A stretch of DNA of 64,000 nt. Source: JAIVJG01 sp964236735 (GTDB lineage: Bacteria; Acidobacteriota; Blastocatellia; Pyrinomonadales; Pyrinomonadaceae). Where the stretch lies: the NCBI GenBank assembly GCA_964236735.1, contig CAXSFM010000002.1:248001-312000 (forward strand), given 5' to 3'. The number at the start of each line of letters is the position of its first letter. Within the stretch, counting starts at the first letter, position 1. Below the pieces are notes generated by a model. That model worked only from the letters and a program-made list of their open reading frames with translations. It made no database searches and was not told where the DNA came from. Positions 60,451-64,000 of this stretch are shown here, piece by piece. The position numbers and the translations under genes were made by a program.

Positions 60451-60744
60451 AGATTTTGCGTCCCGGAGAGTCAACAATGGCTCTCCGGGACGCAAAGTCG
60501 AGTCTCGGAGACGCAACATTGGGTCTTTGGCAAGGAAACTTGGGTTTCCGGGAGGGAAAGTCGGGTCTTTGGGACGGAACGATGGGTCTCCGAGAGGGAA
60601 AGATGACTCCCAAAGAGGGAATATTGGGTCTCCGGGATAGGTTGATGGCTCTCGCCGAGGGAATGTTCCTTCCCACAGATAGACCGACGAGTCTCTGAGA
60701 GGGAACTTTTACCATCCGAGACGAAACAGTGGGCATTTACAGCA
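60451..60744. repeat. 21-bp tandem repeat array, about 12-14 units
   Basis: Fourteen consecutive blocks of exactly 21 bp, consensus about AAAGATGGGTCTCCGGGAGG(G); units 2-9 and 11 are clear, the outer ones decayed. The first two units form a perfect 13-bp hairpin: GCGTCCCGGAGAG (60457-60469) with CTCTCCGGGACGC (60480-60492). Because 21 is a multiple of 3, several frames on both strands stay open and give 7-residue repeats (for example LGFREGK, MGLREGK). None has a convincing start signal. The rest of the 60408-60846 gap shows nothing else. Confidence 0.9.
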
Positions 60745-60846
60745 GTTAGCAGGATTTCTATCAACAATCAGGCTGCTCTCTCATAATCAAAGAGGTCAGC
60801 GTGAATGTGCGGTACAATATGCGTTATGCGCTTTGCTTAAATTTCT

Positions 60847-61437
60847 ATGGGAATACAAACTACAGCAAATAAACTGCACTGGAATTATTTCTTGGCGTTG
60901 GAAAATGACATGGAGGTGGTTTCTCGCTACGTCGAATTTTCACCTGATAATTTCCAGACTTATTCCATTGAATTAGCTCATCTCCTCTTCGCTGCTTCCT
61001 CCGAAGTTGATGTTATTGCCAAATCCTTATGTGAACTATTGAATCCCACAGCAAGGAGGCGCAATATTAATGAGTATCGTTCAATAATTATGGCGGGGAT
61101 TCCAAATCTATCAAGTGAAAGGGTATTGGTTCAACGGTATGGCCTTACTTTAATTCCTTGGGATAATTGGCAGGGTCGTACAAATCCTCTTTGGTGGCGT
61201 AGCTATAACAATGTGAAGCATGAGCGAAATCAATATTTCCCTGAAGCCACTCTTAAAAATGCTCTGAACGCGCTTGCGGGGCTACTGGTAGTTACTTTCT
61301 ATTATTACAAGCACTCATTGGCTTCTAAAACAGATCAGATGATAAATAATAAAGATGTTACGCGAGAACTTGAGCCGCAATCCAAACTATTACGGTTATC
61401 GGATGAGTTCTATGACGATTATTTGATCTTGGAATAA
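60847..61437 (+). CDS. AT-rich HEPN-like protein, probably acquired
   Basis: 196 residues, all helical. The segment NPLWWRSYNNVKHERNQYF (about residues 114-132), followed by a hydrophobic helix, is like the YNxVKHxR region of some HEPN-type proteins found in toxin or defence settings; the usual RNase motif Rx4-6H is only partly matched. Codon use is much more AT-rich than that of neighbours (many AAT, TTA, ATT codons), which points to transfer. No partner nucleotidyltransferase is adjacent. Function unknown. Confidence 0.7.
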   Translation: MGIQTTANKLHWNYFLALENDMEVVSRYVEFSPDNFQTYSIELAHLLFAASSEVDVIAKSLCELLNPTARRRNINEYRSIIMAGIPNLSSERVLVQRYGLTLIPWDNWQGRTNPLWWRSYNNVKHERNQYFPEATLKNALNALAGLLVVTFYYYKHSLASKTDQMINNKDVTRELEPQSKLLRLSDEFYDDYLILE

Positions 61438-61592
61438 TCCACTTAAACCGTTCGCGCGTAACAACTCATTCAATCGGAGCGCAAATCGCGCGGCTCTCAT
61501 CTGCGAGACTTGCATGTTTGTTGTGGCTCGCTGCATCCGGTTAAATTCGGGCGTGACGCTTCTACCTTGATGTGACCGGATTTCTCAACATC

Positions 61593-61823
61593 ATGACAAA
61601 TCATCTCTCGCGGTTTGTGCCGGGCATCTTTGGTGTGTTCTTTATTTCATTTGCCGTCATAGAAATTTCGCAAGGTGAGTACTATTCCCAGAGAGGCGGG
61701 CGAATCGTTGTGGCGGCGCGCAGTCCGATCTCATTTTGGATTATGATCTGTGTGGAATTTGCCGCAGGGATTTTCCTGATTGGCATGACGTGGTATGGAC
61801 TCAGACACACGGACAAGAAATGA
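61593..61823 (+). CDS. Small membrane protein of unknown function
   Basis: 76 residues from ATG 61593; a GTG at 61572 would add seven residues. Two membrane helices (about 8-25, FVPGIFGVFFISFAVIEI, and 45-65, ISFWIMICVEFAAGIFLIGM) around a short loop. Composition is less GC-rich than the core genes. No clear Shine-Dalgarno and no family. It lies in the accessory patch between the AT-rich gene and a DUF1059 gene. Confidence 0.5.
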   Translation: MTNHLSRFVPGIFGVFFISFAVIEISQGEYYSQRGGRIVVAARSPISFWIMICVEFAAGIFLIGMTWYGLRHTDKK

Positions 61824-61935
61824 GTTCAAGCTGCACACCGAAGCATCACAACGGTTGTCTTATTGAGCGGTGTCGGCCTATGCTTGGCGCGAAGTTCGAT
61901 CTCTAAATTTCTTTGCATAAAAGGAGAGTGTAACA

Positions 61936-62121
61936 ATGGCGAGAACCATGAATTGCAGGGATGCCGGGCCGGATTGTGATTTCGTCGCGCGTGGCGAGAC
62001 GGATGAAGAGGTGATGGGGCAAGTCGCGGAACATGCGCGCACGGCGCACGGGATGGATGAAGTGCCGCCGGAATTGGCGGCGAAGGCACAGGCCGCGATC
62101 AGGGATGAAGAGGGAAGCTAA
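61936..62121 (+). CDS. DUF1059 family small protein
   Basis: 61 residues with AAAAGGAGAG upstream. The family features are MARTMNCRDAGPDCDFVARGETDEEVM in part, with two Cys, and AEHARTAHGMDEVPPEL with conserved His. DUF1059 proteins are small and soluble; the Cys/His pattern suggests metal binding. Function is unknown. A clear terminator follows 30 nt downstream. Confidence 0.9.
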   Translation: MARTMNCRDAGPDCDFVARGETDEEVMGQVAEHARTAHGMDEVPPELAAKAQAAIRDEEGS

Positions 62122-62151
62122 AACGCTCTTTCGCGCCGTACGAGTTGAGTG

Positions 62152-62185
62152 ATACCGCCGGTCGTCACAGGCCGGCGGTATTTTT
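62152..62185 (+). terminator. Rho-independent terminator behind the DUF1059 gene
   Basis: ATACCGCCGG (62152-62161) pairs perfectly with CCGGCGGTAT (62172-62181), then TTTT. It lies between convergent genes and may also help to end transcription of the GGDEF gene. Confidence 0.88.
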
Positions 62186-62209
62186 ATCTATCTGGTCAGA
62201 TTTCTCTTT

Positions 62210-63757
62210 TTAATCAGTGGTCTCGGCGGCGAAGCGGACGCAGTTTTTGCGCGCGGCTTTGGCTTCGTACATGGCGGCGTCGGCGCAGGCGATGAGTTGT
62301 TGCGGCGAGTGCGCGTGTTGGGGGAAGACGGCGATGCCGAAGGAGGCCGTCAGGCGCAGGCGCAGGTTGCGACCGCCCGTGAAGATGTGAGCGGCGATGC
62401 GTGCGCGGATGCGTTCGGCGACGAGCGCGCCGTGTTCGAGTCCGGTTTCAGGCAGGATGGTGACGAACTCGTCGCCGCCGTAGCGCGAGACGACATCCGT
62501 GTCGCGCAGGCAAGAGAGAATGACGCGCGCCATCTCGAACAAGACGTGCGAGCCGACGAGATGTCCGTGCCGGTCGTTGATGAGCTTGAAGTCGTCGAGG
62601 TCGAGAAAGACCGCCGAGACGGACGAGCCGTAGCGTCTGGCGCGTTTGAGTTCGCCGACGAGATACTGCCGCAGGAAGCGCGCGTTGTGCAGTTTCGTCA
62701 GATCGTCTGTCTGCGAGAGACGCTCCGCTTCGGCGATGCGGACGACGTTCGTAAGCGCGGCGGTGAGCGGCAGAGAGAGAACTGACAGGAGCGAAGTGTC
62801 CGCATCGGAGAACGCGCGCGCCGACGCTCCTTCGCGCACTGCTTCGAGCACGCCGATGACGCGCTCGCCGCCTGTCAGCGGGATGGCGACGATGCGACGC
62901 GCGCCCTCATGTCTTCTCGACGGCTCGGCGGACGCCACAGCCTCGCGCGCGGCGAGCGACTGCGCTCCTGCGAGTCTCATCGCATTGCCCGTTAATGCGC
63001 GTCGCCAATCTTGTGCGGGCAGAGCGCGCTCGCTCTTCGTCAGTCCACGCGCGGCGAGCGGCTCGAAGAGCACTTCGTCCTCGTCCTCTCCTTCAGTGAT
63101 TAAATAAATCGTCCAACGGTCGGCGCGCACGAGACCGGCGAGACCGGCGAGCGCGGCGTCGGCGGCTCCCCTCTGTTCTGTGGCGAAGTGCAGCGAGGCG
63201 ACGATCTCAAAGGCTGCGCGCAGTCGCTCCGTGCCGAGACGTTTGGGCAGCGACAGATTCGCCGCGGGCGTGTGCTGCGTCGCGTTGACGTTACTCGCAG
63301 GAGAGCCGCCGGACGATGCGCCTTCCGTTTCGAGCTTGCGTAAAACAGATGCGAGTTGCGCCGGCTCATCCGCGACGGCGTGAAAGCCCAGACGCCGGAG
63401 CATCGCGGCGTCAAGTTGTGGCGCGTGTGGCTGGCCTTCATCAACGGGCGCGGCACGGTGACAGGCGACGAGCGGGATGCCCGGCCAGGCGTCGGCGGCG
63501 CGCGCGGCCTCTGTGTGAAGCACGCCGACTTCCGCACATGGCGTCACGTCGAACACGACGGCGAGCGCAGACGGCGGCGTCTTCGTTGACGGCGATGCCG
63601 TTATCGTTGCGCCGCCGATGAACTTCGTGTGCGGCTCATCCTCTATGAAATTCGACGCGCAGACGAGCGTAAACGTCACGCCCGCGTCGCGCAAAGCTCC
63701 GCACAGACCGCCCGCAGGCATCTCGCGTGCGCCGCTGATGAGTATGACGTGCCGCAT
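62210..63757 (-). CDS. Diguanylate cyclase with GAF-like sensor domain
   Basis: 515 residues from ATG 63757; the longer frame to 63826 translates repeat E22 and is rejected. An N-terminal 150-residue region has a receiver-like alternation (HVILISGAREMPAGGLCGALRDAG in part) without the phosphorylation pocket. A GAF-type domain follows (about 190-345). The C-terminal GGDEF domain (350-510) has SQTDDLTKLHNARFL, the catalytic RYGGDEF and ADAAMYEAKAARKN. It makes cyclic di-GMP from GTP. No RxxD inhibition site is clearly seen before GGDEF. Confidence 0.94.
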   Translation of the reverse strand: MRHVILISGAREMPAGGLCGALRDAGVTFTLVCASNFIEDEPHTKFIGGATITASPSTKTPPSALAVVFDVTPCAEVGVLHTEAARAADAWPGIPLVACHRAAPVDEGQPHAPQLDAAMLRRLGFHAVADEPAQLASVLRKLETEGASSGGSPASNVNATQHTPAANLSLPKRLGTERLRAAFEIVASLHFATEQRGAADAALAGLAGLVRADRWTIYLITEGEDEDEVLFEPLAARGLTKSERALPAQDWRRALTGNAMRLAGAQSLAAREAVASAEPSRRHEGARRIVAIPLTGGERVIGVLEAVREGASARAFSDADTSLLSVLSLPLTAALTNVVRIAEAERLSQTDDLTKLHNARFLRQYLVGELKRARRYGSSVSAVFLDLDDFKLINDRHGHLVGSHVLFEMARVILSCLRDTDVVSRYGGDEFVTILPETGLEHGALVAERIRARIAAHIFTGGRNLRLRLTASFGIAVFPQHAHSPQQLIACADAAMYEAKAARKNCVRFAAETTD

Positions 63758-63760
63758 AAG

Positions 63761-63843
63761 AAGTGATGAGTGATGAGTGATGAGTGATGAGTGAAAGACA
63801 AAAACTTTTATCTTGTCACTTGTCATTCAACGCTTGTCACCGC
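63761..63843. repeat. Mixed-word heptad hairpin E22 (GTGATGA left, GTGACAA-type right)
   Basis: Left array 63761-63794 has four GTGATGA heptamers. Right arm 63815-63843 (GTCACTTGTCATTCAACGCT and TGTCACCGC) is of the GTGACAA type used in E16, so pairing is imperfect. It ends in CTTTT as E16 and E21 do. It fills the gap between the GGDEF gene start (63757) and the stop of the truncated gene (63849). Confidence 0.78.
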
Positions 63844-63848
63844 TTTTG

Positions 63849-64000
63849 TCAGCCGGACGCGAGGGGCAGGCGGAAAGTGTTTTTGTTGCCCTGCGTGTCT
63901 TCGGCTTCGATGATGACTTCGCGTGCGCCGCGCGGCGCGTTGATCTGTAGTTGGAAGTTGCCGTCGCCGGCGGCGAGCGTCTCGCGTCCCGCGCAGCGCA
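63849..64000 (-). CDS. C-terminal end of an unknown protein, cut by the right window edge
   Basis: About 49 codons before the TGA stop at 63851-63849. The visible end reads GRETLAAGDGNFQLQINAPRG and, after AREVIIEAED, ends NTFRLPLASG. The alternating hydrophobic pattern and NAPRG...VIIEAEDTQGN suggest a beta-sandwich (Ig-like or carboxypeptidase-regulatory type) at the end of a larger protein. The gene lies upstream of the GGDEF gene on the same strand, with E22 between. Confidence 0.7.
   Translation of the reverse strand, partial: RCAGRETLAAGDGNFQLQINAPRGAREVIIEAEDTQGNKNTFRLPLASG

Noticed and set aside
60456..60698. Protein of 7-residue repeats encoded by the 21-bp array
   Set aside because: Several frames on both strands are open simply because the period is a multiple of three; no Shine-Dalgarno or consistent start supports one of them.
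60451..60744. CRISPR array
   Set aside because: The 21-bp units are contiguous without spacers, and no cas genes are nearby; it is a tandem repeat.

Overview
The window is a GC-rich bacterial chromosome segment. Gene content and style suggest an acidobacterium of the Blastocatellia/Pyrinomonadaceae type. This is inferred from the combination of a metabolosome locus, a compact dcw cluster, many XdhC/VIT-vWA/YCF48-type proteins and GCG/CGC-heavy codon use; there is no rRNA or tRNA here to prove it.

Layout: 1-2834 is the end of a bacterial microcompartment (BMC) operon: a class II aldolase cut by the window edge, one hexameric shell protein, three pentameric vertex proteins and an unrecognised protein with a cargo-like N-terminus and a Cys-rich C-terminus. 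2985-6302 (minus) holds lemA, a nucleotidyltransferase, a TPM-domain protein and a ZIP transporter. 6454-24370 (plus) is a division and cell-wall cluster behind a promoter with three MraZ-type boxes: mraZ, rsmH, ftsL, ftsI, murF, mraY, murD, ftsW, murG, murC, murB, ftsQ, ftsA, ftsZ. murE is absent from its usual place. Then follow an Hfq-like protein, pdxA, two receiver-domain proteins, exported proteins, valS-nadC, an xdhC pair, an Mpo1-like protein, membrane proteins, an MFS exporter, a VIT/vWA protein and a YCF48 propeller protein. 44267-50359 (minus) carries an unknown membrane protein, a hydrolase and an RNase E/G with a roughly 580-residue insertion. 52788-58660 (minus) is the rod-shape operon mreB-mreC-mreD-mrdA-rodA. 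59107-62185 looks like an accessory patch: a YefM/YoeB-type toxin-antitoxin pair, a 21-bp tandem array and an AT-rich HEPN-like gene. The end holds a GAF-GGDEF protein and a truncated gene.

The most unusual thing is a set of 22 intergenic elements, here called heptad hairpins (E1-E22). Most have two inverted arms built of tandem 7-nt words around a loop of about 10-80 nt; E5 is a single arm and E3, E22 and parts of others are degenerate. At least eight unrelated words are used (GTGATGA, GTGACAA, AATGATG, GCAGTCA, AGGCAGT, AAGGCAA, GTTAGAT, TTCAAGG), yet the design is the same. They fill junctions between genes almost exactly: they often supply the stop codon of the gene before and often end 4-10 nt before the next start codon, where a Shine-Dalgarno would be expected. 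Because 7 is not a multiple of 3, a tandem word containing a stop triplet gives stops in all three frames. They occur through the dcw and mre operons. I know of heptameric repeats in cyanobacteria (STRRs), but not of this inverted multi-word design in such a genome.
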